From Isoetes taiwanensis (taxonomy: Eukaryota; Streptophyta; Lycopodiopsida; Isoetales; Isoetaceae): 64,000 nucleotides of DNA. Location of the stretch: assembly GCA_021234155.1 (NCBI GenBank), contig JAJEKV010000018.1:16745415-16809414 (forward strand). Reading direction: 5' to 3'. The notes beneath the pieces were generated by a model, which made no database searches, was not told where the DNA came from, and saw nothing but the letters and a program-made list of their open reading frames with translations. Within the stretch, counting starts at the first letter, position 1; each line of letters starts with the position of its first letter. Below are positions 34,930 through 46,395 of the stretch, piece after piece. A program made the position numbers and the translations under genes.

Positions 34930-35130
34930 AAGTCAAATGGAAATTGAATGCTGAATTTGGAACTGGTAGAGTTTTGTCATGCCAAGCTGGTCGCCCCTAG
35001 GACAGTACAAAAGATTCAGTACTTTAAGCATCAAGTGTTTTCGAACAAAGCAGACTTCAAGATCAAGGTGCTTAGTGGCTGGATGAAACTTATAATCACG
35101 AGCAAGTGCCAGCCTCAAAATTATTGAAGT
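34930..35130 (-). pseudogene. Copia RNase H C-terminal fragment, minus strand
   Basis: The minus strand encodes LALARDYKFHPATKHLDLEV, then CFVRKHL...DQLGMTKL. This is the Copia end ALAxxPxFHxRTKHIDIxxHFIRE...DQxADxxTK. It lies 30 bp from the plus-strand RNase H piece that should precede it, in opposite orientation, so part of the element is inverted. Confidence 0.8.
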
Positions 35131-35149
35131 ACAACTTACCTGTCTTGAT

Positions 35150-36840
35150 TGGAAGCCGAAGATCCTGGAAAAGCTGAAAAAGTCAAGGCACTACTTCAGT
35201 GCCAGCAGAAAGCACTTTGACCTCATCTTCACAGCTTCAGTGATACTCAAGCTAATTGAAGTTTGCTTTCATGATGTCCCAAGTAATACCAAGTATTAAA
35301 ATGAATCTTGTAGTCACCTCATCCTGACTAGTCTCCTAACGTATACCTGGAAGCAAAAAAGAGCAAGCAATGCAGGAATCAGGGCCTTGGCTCAGGTACT
35401 GAGAAAGAAATATTGACATCCATAACATCTACAAATCAGACTGCACAGTATTGAGTAATAAATGCGCAACCATACTAATCTACTAATATAGTAACATAAA
35501 CTACTCCCAAGTTCCGTCTGTGGCGTCCAATGGGCAATTGCCAATAACCGCTGGGATTTCTCAATCATAATCATTTATATTTTAAAAACCTACTTTGTCA
35601 AACAAGCTTCTGCAGACCTCCTCACACTACGTCTTCAACGGGAATTTTTTATTTCATTCTATCGGACATCTCTCTTTTTTTGCCACTTCGTATTTCCTCC
35701 ATACACGCTTCATCATTTTCTTTTTAAACATGTAGAATTATCAACTCTTGCATTGTTGCCTGGGTTAAGTAGAAGGGGAATGATATTGATGTGTAAGATA
35801 AATTTTCGTCTTGATAAAGCAAAAGATTTTTACAACTTAGAGTCATGCATGGTGCCTAAGACAACTGCTGAAGCTACAGCCTTTAGCTTCAATGGCAGGA
35901 AACTCAGCAAAAACTTCATTTGTTTAAAGCTTGCTCTTGGTAACCGCTAACCCATCAGCAAGCTGTTGAGCTGTGGGACAGTATTAAAGATATAACATTC
36001 CCAACTCCAGCTGCTCTCCAGCTCCACCCATCTTGTTCGCTGCATAATAATTAAAGGGGTTTCCATCCATATTACAGCTCGACGCTCTTTTGCTCATGGT
36101 CCAACACATTCACTTAGTAAGATAGTCCATCGCTTCCCAAAATTTCTTATCCTCCTCGTCATATTCATATGCTGGGGGATAGCTCCTGGTCTAAGCAGTC
36201 TATCACCTCCAAAAGCAAAATGCCATACTGTTAAGTCAATCGAAATGAGGCAGTGCACAAAATCATACAACTGATAAAGTACCAAGAACACCAAGACTAG
36301 CTGGAATTCCGTTTTCCATAGGAAACTGAACTTGATTCCCATCAGCGGGAGCAATAGGCCTGGTTTAAATATGTTGGGAAACGGGCTAATCTCATAGACT
36401 GGCTATTCCGCTTCATATATCCTACAAGGACAAAAAAAGAAGATGCTAAACTGGAGGGCTCAGCCAATGAAAACGTACCTTTTCCATAGTAACAAAATAT
36501 TTGTGATAATGCATACAGCTGCCTCCTACACAACCATCCAGCATGGACCTGATATCTCTCAAGCAAGAAAAGTATGCTTGCCATAAGACGTTGGAACATA
36601 TGTTGAATAAGTTGAATATGGAACTGAAGAGAATTAGCCAGATGAGAATAGCCACCACAAAACATGCATTTCTAGAAGGCCTCGTAAGTGGAGTATCAAA
36701 CTTTGAAGTTCTTTGTTTTCTTGGACAACCTATAAAAATGCATTTGATTGCTTAACCTTATGAAAATGCACTTGACTGCTCAGTCAACAAGTTTGTCATT
36801 CTTGTGGAGCAATTCCATAGGTATAATATAGTTGGGGCAG
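35150..36840. other. Stretch without a supported gene
   Basis: Open frames at 35753-35950 (plus) and 36342-36665 (minus) lack recognisable domains. Some segments may be further Copia decay, but I cannot show it. Confidence 0.35.
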
Positions 36841-37063
36841 ACTGATAATTAATTATCAGTACAATTCCACCCATATAAGTCCGATAAGGTGGTTATCAGT
36901 CGTTGCCTCGGCTGATAACCAAAAAATGCGTGACCGAGGCCTTACGTGCCAAATATCTGGCCTTACGTGCCAAATATCTAGCCTTACGTGCCAAATATCT
37001 GGCCTCGGACGTACAGCCTCGATCACGCATTTTTAATTGTCAGCCTTGGCCAGACTGATAACC
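36841..37063. mobile_element. Hairpin MITE with a 21-bp triplicated core
   Basis: The arms 36891-36939 and 37013-37063 are inverted copies starting GGTTATCAGTC and containing AAAAATGCGTGAYCGAGGC. Between them lie three tandem 21-bp units (36940-37002) of CCTTACGTGCCAAATATCTG plus one base, almost identical. Just outside the left arm is a perfect 20-bp palindrome, ACTGATAATTAATTATCAGT (36841-36860), made of the same CTGATAA motif. No coding. The element boundary could be at 36841 or 36891; target duplications are not clear. Confidence 0.75.
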
Positions 37064-40000
37064 TTACCTTCTAAGATTATCAACATTAAGTTGTCTCCAT
37101 ATGAAACCCAAAATGTTGTAGGATTAGTATGCTTTATTGACCAGATAAACTGCTGTGCAAATTGCTTTACCAAAAAAAAAAAAAAAAAAAAAAAGACCAA
37201 GATTCTTATGAACTAGCATGGCCCTCACAAGATCTCGAAGAATTGTGTTTTTGTGCTCAGTTACCCCGTTCTGAGCATGGCGATATGGTATTATAGGTTT
37301 CCTTTAAATACTATGTGTAAAAAGACGCTGATCGAAAACATGATTAACATATATGGTAGCAATCATACAGTGCAGAGTAATATGTGGTCAAGTAGCAACA
37401 ATTATAAAACAATACTAAACAATATTGTTCAACTATGAAAATACTAGTGACAACCATGAAATTTGAAATTTGGTCGTGAGCCCATTCATGAAAAATTGAA
37501 AGCATACCATAGAAGACACTTGAAGATAATGACTCAAGATAAGATAGTGGCTGATTATAAAAATATTAAACTCATAAAAAGGTGGATATGCATAGGAAAC
37601 ATTGTATCATTCCAACCAATCATAAAATTTCGAATCAACATATCTTTTCAGTCAGATTATTTAACTACATAAAGTTTTGAATTAGCATAAACGTCTGTCA
37701 GGTTATTAACTATTCACATTTAAATAACACGTAAAAACATAGCATAATGTTTTGTCATGAGTAATAATAATCTAAAATTAGAAACGTGTGTCCGGCGATG
37801 CCGGGCATTAGTCATGGACGTGTGGAATGCATGACTAATATAGTTTATAGGTGGAATAAAGCGTTATAAATATAGTCGTTTTTGTATATGTACTGAAGTG
37901 CCAAGTGAAGGTTTGGAGTTTAGCCATCAGCCATGGTAGGAATAACAAAAAGCATAATGTGGAAGATAATGGGCCGATATAACAGAGTGCATATAGTTTA
38001 GCGTATTGGTTTAGGAGTTGTCATGGTTTAGGCCTTCGTGGATGCATTTTTTTACTATCATGTATTTTTTGCAGTAGATTTCCAAGATTTCATGCAATAT
38101 GTGTGTCCGGCAATGCCGGGCATGAGTCATAGACATGGAATAGATTTAGAATCTTAGATTTCGAATAGAATAGAAGAGAATAGAATATATTTTATGTCCC
38201 TTTGACCTCTGCGGCCCTTGGATTTGTGTAGCGTCTGTGGCAAGGGCAATAGAATGTTATACATATACGGATTGAAAGGAATGCTAAAAAGCAAGGCATG
38301 CTCGACTCAATTGCCCTTGAGCATATGAAATGAGTATGGAGCAGAGTGAGTAAATATAATGGATAGTCATTGAGAGTGATAGTAATTGAAGTGTATTAGA
38401 AACATATCCCTTTTGCTTCCCTTGCAGAGTTCCTTTTTTTTTTTTAATTCTGAATGCAACATTAACTCCGGGATAATTGTTCCCGCCTAGGACCTGTTGT
38501 ACAACAACCCAGTTGGATCTTAAGCATATGAGAGGCTTTCCTATTCCTTATAAACAATGTCAGACCACCACAAAACCATCCTTTATCTTGCAAGAACAAC
38601 CTTATGTTACTATAGATGCCTAGGTGTAGTTTGCGTGATGAAGGTAGATGATTTAAAGGTTGTTCAAGAGTATGGATGTCTTAGGCTTGAATGTATGGAA
38701 CATGGGATGTTTGAGTCTCCAATCACTCATGTTTATTCTTGTTGCTACCTTCAATGCTCCATAACATGATGGATATTCATGTGCCTTGGTGATGTTTACA
38801 ATTATTAGCAAGTTGTCTTAATATGAACAAGTTTTTGAACATGTGAGATGTTAGATATAACATCCAAAGTTTAGAGGTCTCTACAAAATTTTAATATGGG
38901 GGTTTTTATGAGTTCCAAAGCAACATGAATAAGTTAACATACTAACATAACACGCATGTTTCTTTTCGCAACTCATGTATCTCAAATAAGGAGCTCGTGG
39001 AAAGCTAGATTGCATTGTTGTGAATAGTTTCACATGCTCCAAACACTAGCATGAGTACTTCCAATAAAGTTCCAACTTGATCCATATCAAGATACAATTC
39101 TATACGTGTTTAAACACATTTGCTGTGTGGAATGCATTTTTGGCATAGACACATATAGATAGAGGACAAAGCAGTGCGGCAAACATTGATGCATGGAGTG
39201 TTAATGTACTCTACCTCTTCTTCAATGTTTCTTTGTCAAACCTGTTTTCATGAGGATCAATGTATTAAATGGTTCATTACACAAATGGTTCATGAGCAAG
39301 CACAGCATTAGAGGATGCAAACCTATCATTGCCAACATGTATGCCACTAAATTAATGCATATTAAACTTTGGATAGGGAATATTAAATAAGTTCCTAAAG
39401 TCGAGGGAATATTAAATAAGTAGCTAAAGTCACATGTACGTAGTATGATATACCTAAAGTCACGTATACATAGTATAGTGTGATATACATAGTAAAACAT
39501 CCACACCAAATCTTCTAGGGAGCTGAACCCAGCACATCCAAGAGATCTATTCAAGAGAATTTGCATACACAGTGTAGGAAAAGTATACACATGCATAAAA
39601 AGACAGGACTACGTTGTTGCCTTGTACTATATACTCTCTTCCACGGTTAAGATCCATAGAAATGGAATGCAGCTTCAGATTTAACATGCCTATGCCCAAA
39701 TGTCCGGACGATGTATTTGTATATATGTGCATGTGCTATGGTAGATAGGTGTTTGTGGTAGGTAGGATGTAGTAATTTGCATAGTTCAATAGCTACCCAG
39801 AAACTCTTGAGAGCTTTGTGCTCAAAACCAAACACTTAATTCATTTCCACATAGATTATGTTCTCTTGAAGCTCGCAAAATGCTCAATGGAGGCATGTAA
39901 AAAAAGCATGAAATAGAACCAGCATACAGTTTCCTAGCAAGCAGAAAATAATATTCTAATATTACTATACCTAGCAATAATATTAGCATTTGAATTACAA

Positions 40001-41050
40001 AACTTAGAAGAGCTAAACCACATAAATTACAATGCGTCACTTCATGATAAGACACCACCACACACAAGAAAACATTTATAACAACATTACAAGACGGAAG
40101 TGCAGTGCCTGTGGCACTGCACTTGTTTTTGTGTTTTTGGATTTATTGGGAAGCAAATGGAAGTGTATTTTTATATAGAATTGCACGAATGAAGATGAAT
40201 AATAATCTTTTTGAATTTTCTATTGTAAGAAAAAGAAAAGAGATATAGTAAGGGACATTCCAAATTAAAGGGAAGATTGATAGATGAGCAAACTTTTGTT
40301 TAAGTAGAAGTACCTTTTACATAAAACGTTTTAAGTAGTATTTACAAATCACATTTGGAGTTTTGCTACTTTCTGCAGTCATTTTATATCAGCTATTTGT
40401 TGTAAGAGGTAACTAGTTCTGCTATTCAGTCTTTGGATATAACTTCGTGAACAATAACTTTTTGTCTCTTTTTGTCCATGTATTTAGTTTCTAGTATAGC
40501 CACGCGAAATAGTTTAGGAACCCATAATGCCCTTTTTAATATTGTTCAGTATGAAGCTTCATCAGTAGCTCTGATTTGAGACAGTTTCTCTTGTGCGCAA
40601 GAATATGCTCTGCCTGCTCATTAAATATGGAAGCCGAAGCTTCAACGCTTGTATCTATCAATTTTGCTTGCAGGATGTACCTAGAAATGTACATAATTCA
40701 GGTGGCAATAGAAGTAAAATATAGGATCAACATTCTATATCTCGATCACCATTGTTAGAAATCTAACTTCTAAAGTGATATTCCTTTCATACGATGGACA
40801 TTTATAATTTACTTCGTACCTTGGTACGCTTGGATGACAGATAGTCATTGACCACTTTTCCCTCAACTATATGGTGCTCTATATAGTATCATCCTAAGTT
40901 ATAGGCCATACTACTGAAACGTCGCCTGAGGTTCCATAACTCAAACACTTAAATTAATCTCCCACTTTTATTTTATAAGAGTGCAATTTAGTCAATTCAA
41001 TCCGAAATAAAATCGTAGATACTCTGCTATATCTATACGATTTTTACGCA
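37064..41050. other. AT-rich stretch without a supported gene
   Basis: Contents include an A run (37169-37194), a pair of direct repeats around GTGTGTCCGGCRATGCCGG (37786 and 38101, 315 bp apart, each with a CCGGC hairpin), short AATAG units near 38170 and a duplicated GGGAATATTAAATAAGT block near 39380-39420. Open frames on both strands, such as 39222-39596, have no recognisable domain. Confidence 0.45.
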
Positions 41051-41146
41051 ACCTGTGTCCCCTTAAAAGTCTTTCAATTTTATAACCATTACTACCTTGG
41101 ATATTTTTATATCCATACACATGCTTATTATATTTTCTCCTCATTT

Positions 41147-41335
41147 TTGTCTTCTACGACCCCTTGGCAATTTGTCAATCAGTTTGCTAAATTACCTCCA
41201 GTTGGTTCGACTCCCAACCCACAATATTCCTTCCATCCTATGTTACCTTCTTTAAAAAGAGGAGACTTTTACAGATGTCTGGAGAGTAATCCTGATGTTG
41301 AGGACATCATCATTTTTAAGGTGGGGAGAATGTGA
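41147..41335 (+). pseudogene. 3' end of a Ty3/gypsy-type polyprotein
   Basis: A short frame ends in the block ESNPDVEDIIIFKVGRM, with the stop overlapping the start of a TGTGACATTCC sequence. Many plant chromoviruses end their polyprotein this way (...GGRM stop), a few bases before the 3' LTR. No upstream pol remains. Confidence 0.5.
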
Positions 41336-41800
41336 CATTCCACGTATTTTATATGTCATACATATGAATACGTGACACGTCACCATGAATACTTAATAGT
41401 ATATTAATTATTCATGTGATTAATTAACAAGGTAAGGTTAGCTATGTTAGAGATAGATATAAATTAAAAGCCAAGTATTCTAAATTAGTTAATAATTAGT
41501 AATTAACTATGTTAATTAATTATTAATAATTTAGTTAGAGGTTGCTACCTGGCCCAAATCAATTGGGCAAGGTAGAACTGCTAACTATGGGTTAGCCAAA
41601 TTCTGGCTTCACTCGCAATTTGCCCCAAATCGATTTTGGGGCAATTGGACTTTTTTGTTCAAACTGAAAACAGTCATTTGTCAGACGACCTTTGTCGACC
41701 TCTATACATAAGCCCACATTGAATTGTAAAAACAAGTCTGCATTTTAGAAGGATAGGCGAAATGAATCATATATATGTAGCAGACATTGGCAATAAATTA
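41331..41800 (+). repeat. Probable LTR of a Ty3/gypsy element (right edge uncertain)
   Basis: The sequence starts TGTGACATTCCACG right after a polyprotein end. It contains a TATA-like CTCTATACATAAG at about 41699 and an AATAAATT about 85 bp later, the order expected in an LTR. I could not define the CA end or a target duplication, so the right limit is a guess. Confidence 0.4.
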
Positions 41801-43770
41801 CCTTTTTAACACATCCAAGTGCAATGTTGGTCATCCTTTGGAATATCCTCTCCATTATCTCGTGCATCTTCCATTGCGTCAAGCAACTAATTACTAGTCA
41901 TATCCTCAGGCATTTCTTCTAACGATTCTGGATATAAAATATGTTTTCAGCCATGATGTATACTATTATGTGCAAATTCTCTTCTGGCTGCCGCCTTTCT
42001 TCTTTAGCATGTTTATACCTCTCCCTCTACATTTCAAGACTTTCATTATTACATATTGCCAATCATGGGACATCAATACACTTAAATCGCCATCTTTTGT
42101 GAAGGCTTTACGGAGTGAAGCACTATAGCCAGTAGGGATGCGCATTTTGGATACAATATTGGTTACTTGCAACTTCTCAAATTTACTTAGAACCCAAGGT
42201 GCCTAGGCCAACCTAATGGCCTCTAAATTGGCATCATCAGTCTCTCTATCTATAACAGGATAATAATTATCAATAGCTTCAATTAAACTGATCTCTGGAA
42301 CCTCACTTCCTGTTGCAGACGTTGGTTTAGAGCTTGATGTAGACTCTCCATTAAACTGCAATTTTTCTCACATAATATTTGGTAAGACTAGCAAAGCTTG
42401 TCATATCGTTATTCAATTGTCAAGGGAAGAATCATCATGCAAAAAATTATGCAATTACAAAGCATGCAATAAATAGTAGTTGTTTTGCTAAATTAATCAA
42501 ATTTTAGTAGTATGCAATAAATAGTAGTTGGCCAACGTCTATTCCAAGCATAGATGAACTGCAAATTTTGCATGCAATACAATGAGAAACATATAATTAC
42601 AACAGTTAAGGAATAGCAATCCATGTGAAGGATTGCCATCTGCAACAAGGCGCCACCCGTTTTCCACCCACAAAAAAAAAAAAAAGGGAAACGGATGCTT
42701 CTGTTTCGAACCGAACATGCCACCATCAACATTTACAATCTTTTCATACGAATACCATAAAAAAACCTTTGATAACCTTATGTAATAAATATACCATTCT
42801 TAATTTGGGACACAGTATTAATAAAGGTCGTGTATCGTTGATAGGTTTCCAACGTTTTCTTGGTGATGTTGTTTGCTTAGTGGCATTGACACTAATACTA
42901 GTAGGGAATAACACCCTCGTTCTAGGGTGTTATCCCTTCCAACACTATTTTGGAGTAGTCCAACCCATATGCATCTAAACCGTAACCTTACGGATCCTCA
43001 AGTTTCCTACCGTAACCTTAGGGACCCTCAAGTTTCCTAAGGTTGCAAACCCCTTTTTTTTTAAGATAGCCCCCCCTTTTTTTCCCCTTCCCCTAATGGC
43101 ACCATGGTGACGCCATCAAGGTCTGCATCCTGCTTCCATCCATCCATCCATCCATCCATCCATCCATCCATCCATCTTATGTTTGTTTCTTGATCACAAA
43201 GGTCCAGATCAAGGCCTGGCAGAGATTATGAGCCGACTATTTCTAGAGATCCTTTAGGCTAGAGGTTGCTGGAGCTTCATTGAATCAAAACTTCCCTTGG
43301 AAAGAGCTTTGTAGCAAAAATATCGTTTCATGCTGAATCTCGCCTTTCTCATTGCCGGAACAGTGCTTCTTCGATAGTTGCACACCGTTTTGTTTGCCAA
43401 CATGCTCCCATCGCTTAAATCTGGAAAAAACTCTTCAAGACAAGAACTGATATAGGAAAAACCGGATTAATAGGAAGCTGGGGAAATTTGAGGGTCTGCT
43501 ATGGTTATGAAGGGAAACTTCGGTCGCTGGGAGTTTATGGCTCCCACTCCTACTCCTTGAAGTTTCCCCTTCTATAACCATTGAAGAAAATAACAATTTC
43601 AACAACCGCCCTTTTTTCAAACCCTAATGGTGCTGGTGGCAAAGTGAAGAACCATAGAATGAATTTTTTTCCTAAATCGAAGATTTTACAATGGAATTTT
43701 CCTCCTTCTCGGTGACTCTGGTCAGCTGCTTCTCGCGCATCGATTAGGGTCCTAGATGCTAGAGCGATGC
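41801..43770. other. Stretch without a supported gene
   Basis: It holds a 13-base A run (42669), a duplicated block CCGTAACCTTA...CCTCAAGTTTCCTA (42979 and 43010), a (CATC)n array at 43134-43176 and a small inverted repeat (GGTTATGAAGGGAAACTTC at 43502 with its inverse near 43560-43580). A plus-strand frame at 42625-42978 is unrecognised. Confidence 0.4.
43134..43176. repeat. (CATC)n microsatellite
   Basis: About ten CATC units in tandem. Confidence 0.95.
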
Positions 43771-43775
43771 GATGC

Positions 43776-44236
43776 GGACGTCCGTATTTAGAGTCCGGGA
43801 TGTGGTATTTCCGGACTTTCTTGGTGGTATTTCTGGACATCCGTTATCAGCCAGGTGGTATTTCCGGCCAAAAAAGGTGGTATTTCCGGCCAAAAAGGTG
43901 GTATTTCCGGCCAAAAAGTGGTATTTCTGGCCAAAAACCAAGCGAGAAACTGCGCGGTGGAGCTGAAATCTTTGGTCGGATCGTTCTTGCAGCTCCGTGG
44001 ACGGCTTGAACTGCTTCAAAAGCCTTTCTAATCACTTTGTCTGCCTCTTTAATGTTAGTTTGATGAAGAGAGGAAGCGATTTGAGCCCAGATAGAGCCGG
44101 ATTGATCCAAAAATGCCCCAAAACAGTTGGTTCTGGGCTTGAAACTGTGAAGTTACAGTGGCTGATAACGGGTGGCCGGAAATACCACAAAAAATGTCCG
44201 GAAATACCACACCCCGGACTCTAAATACGGCGGTCC
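43776..44236. mobile_element. Mutator-like MITE built from an iterated GTGGTATTTCCGG motif
   Basis: Inverted ends of about 78 bp (43776-43853 and 44157-44236) share TCCGTATTTAGAGTCCGGG, then TGTGGTATTTCCGGAC and further in CCGTTATCAGCCA. The left part repeats the motif GTGGTATTTCYGG six times, three of them in 21-bp tandem units (43855-43917). The right arm holds two inverted copies. GATGC flanks the ends, and GATGCTAGAG occurs at 43755-43764 and 44237-44246. That could be a 9-11 bp target duplication of Mutator type if the left limit lies at 43765. No transposase; non-autonomous. Confidence 0.75.
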
Positions 44237-44246
44237 GATGCTAGAG

Positions 44247-45480
44247 ACTGGAGCAGGAGCAGACGAGCAAGTCTGAAGAAAGGACCATTGTTATTTGGAC
44301 CTCCAATAGATCGATCTCGGATGCACGCCAGTCAAGTCGAAATGCAGCTCTCTAATCCAGGCATTCCAACACAGCAAAGCATACATACAGGTAAAAGCTT
44401 TTCTTATAGCCCATTGCCATTTCGTCCCGATTATGTCTGTATGCATCACCCTTTTCTTGTGATGCACAGGGCTTTATATTTTGATGAGATCATCGTTCCA
44501 GACCAAGGTTAGTAGCATACTACATGGCTGCATTTTTTCTACACATATGCTTTCTTTTCCATTATAATATATGCTCGCTTATTCAAAAGAATCATGGCAA
44601 GGGCTCACTGGTATCTGTTCTTGTTTATAATAGGAGGAATGGGAGACCACCAAGAGCAAGCACTAACAACCAGCCTGGTTATGAAGATGTTCTAAGACAA
44701 ATGACAACTACCAAAGGAAATTTATTATGTTCATTTAAAGGCGTTTTGCTATGCCAAGGTTTGATATTTAATAAACATACCACTTTATATTCAGAAAAAA
44801 TGCTGTTACAAGAGCATCAAAAAATCCTATAGTGATATGCAATGTTAGAGGTAAAACCTAAACATTCGCACTCGAAGAGCAAGTCTGTAGAAGAGTTTGA
44901 TGAGTTTGATCACAAGAACAGTGTTGCTTTGGAAGGTGAGGCCTAAACTGTAATAATGCCTTTTAAACATTGTAGGCTGAGTGTTCTACTCATTCAAAGA
45001 ATGCTCTTTTTCATCTTTTATCCAATAGGTGAATGCCAATGCACTACTACGATTGATTATCTTTTATGACATTAGCAGAATAGAATACATTAATCTATTT
45101 TGTTCTATCAAAAGGCAAGGTTAAGCAAGTATTTTTATGAGCCCAGTAATTTACCCTGCTGTGATAGACTGCTATTACGAACTTGTTTGTTTGTTTATTT
45201 ATTTATTTATTTATTTATTTGGTCCTGCTCACTTAGGGCCTTCATGTAAAGCATTATCATCTTGACACGCTTCAACTCTTAAAGATCGTATACTGTGGTC
45301 CTTCATTATCTTGGCTTGTTGTAAGTCTGCATAATCTAATATTATAGTTTCTTGTCTTTTCTGGTATTGCAGCATCAAGAGCTCCAGTGGATCAAGAGTT
45401 CAGCAAAGCATCAGCTGACTAACTTAAACATATTAACACTAGACCTGTCCCTGGGACCAATCTGGGTCCATGGACTAAGT
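44247..45480 (+). other. Exon-like segments of an unrecognised gene
   Basis: Several plausible splice borders follow one another: CATACAG/GTAAAAG (44391), GACCAAG/GTTAGT (44505), GGAAG/GTGAGG (44936) and TTGCAG/CATC (45372). Between them lie open segments with RSRMHASQVEMQLSNPG, NGRPPRASTNNQPGYEDVL and SVEEFDEFDHKNSVALEG. The segments do not join in phase as read, so this is either a decayed gene or incompletely understood. No domain recognised. A (TTTA)n run is at 45187-45221. Confidence 0.3.
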
Positions 45481-45734
45481 CTGGTACACCTTACCCCCTA
45501 GCATATAATCCCATAATTCTCTCGAAATATTTGTCCATTTAAAATTTAAAAACCATAGTCTTGTTGCCAACTTGATTCTCTTTAGCATCATTGATTTTCA
45601 TAGCATTTGGAGTCGTGTACAAAAAGATTTGAGCTATCTCAACACACGCCCACAACCAATTTTAACTCATCCTAAATAATCTAGCCATAAAGTGGCGTCA
45701 AATATCCACTTTAACCAATTTTTCCGCCAATTTG

Positions 45735-45892
45735 TGTAACGTTCCTAACCGACATGCCCTTAGCCAACTGGGCAAAACCGTCTAGACGTTTATGGGTAGT
45801 CGCTTCTACCCATTTATGCCGGTGTCTCGGGAACGCCCCACAGGCACATTCAAGGTTCGAATACTCGAGCGGTCTACCATGGGCCCGTTACA
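45735..45892 (-). repeat. TRIM LTR (downstream copy in element orientation)
   Basis: 158 bp, TG...CA with a TGTAAC/GTTACA end inversion. The plus strand contains TAGCCAACTGGG and GGTTCGAATAC, which resemble internal A and B boxes of RNA polymerase III promoters about 90 bp apart. Confidence 0.95.
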
Positions 45893-46030
45893 GTCTCTCC
45901 CACTAGAACTATGCTCGTCCTCGAGCATCCAAGGCTATACCATGTCACAATAATTACACCGTCTTTGCAAATTACCCATGCATATAGGCACCCATGGAGA
46001 CTCGAACTCGAGACCTGCTCTGATACCAAC

Positions 46031-46188
46031 TGTAACCTTCCTAACCGACATGCCCTTAACCAACTGGGCAAAACCATCTAGACGTTTATGAGTAGTCGCT
46101 TCTACCCATTTATGCCGGTGTCTCGGGAACGCCCCACAGGCACATTCAAGGTTCGAATACTCGAGCGGTCTACCATGGGCCCGTTACA
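46031..46188 (-). repeat. TRIM LTR (upstream copy in element orientation)
   Basis: Same 158-bp sequence with about four substitutions (for example TTAACC for TTAGCC in the A-box-like region). The primer-binding site follows on the minus strand. Confidence 0.95.
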
Positions 46189-46395
46189 ATTTGGCTTGGC
46201 GCGAACGAAGCCGGGCGCTTCACTTTCCATCGGACGGACGGGGAGATGCCATATCGGCATGGTTGGACGGCTGGGATGTTAGCCCCAAATGATCCGTTGC
46301 TTCCCTAAGTTTAGCTCTGATAACAGAGCTTTGGAGGACGCCGGAGGTTTGCTTGTTCAATCCTTTCTTCTGGGGCCGATCCTCCACCATTTTGC

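Larger units (their letters stand above)
45735..46188 (-). mobile_element. Complete TRIM (miniature LTR retrotransposon), 454 bp
   Basis: Two direct repeats of 158 bp (45735-45892 and 46031-46188) begin TG and end CA and differ at only about four positions. On the minus strand the 138-bp interior starts two bases after the LTR with TGGTATCAGAGC (46017-46028), a primer-binding site for initiator tRNA-Met. It ends with a purine-rich AGTGGGAGAGAC tract before the second LTR. A perfect 5-bp target duplication, ATTTG, flanks the element (45730-45734 and 46189-46193). There is no coding capacity, as in all TRIMs, so it relies on another element's enzymes. Nearly identical LTRs indicate fairly recent insertion. 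Confidence 0.95.

Noticed and set aside
36940-37002. Three 21-bp units as a CRISPR-like array
   Set aside because: The units are directly adjacent with no spacers, and they form the core of a hairpin MITE in plant DNA.
39222-40067. Several minus-strand frames of 60-124 codons
   Set aside because: AT-rich DNA with local duplications, no shared domain, no splice logic and biased amino-acid make-up.
43600-43840. Minus-strand frame of 96 codons next to the Mutator-like MITE
   Set aside because: Part of the frame is translated MITE inverted repeat, and no domain is visible.
45735-46188. Reading the 158-bp repeats as a tandem duplication, a SINE pair or a tRNA gene pair
   Set aside because: The TG...CA ends, primer-binding site, purine tract and ATTTG duplication fit a TRIM far better. 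The tRNA-like boxes lack a tRNA fold.
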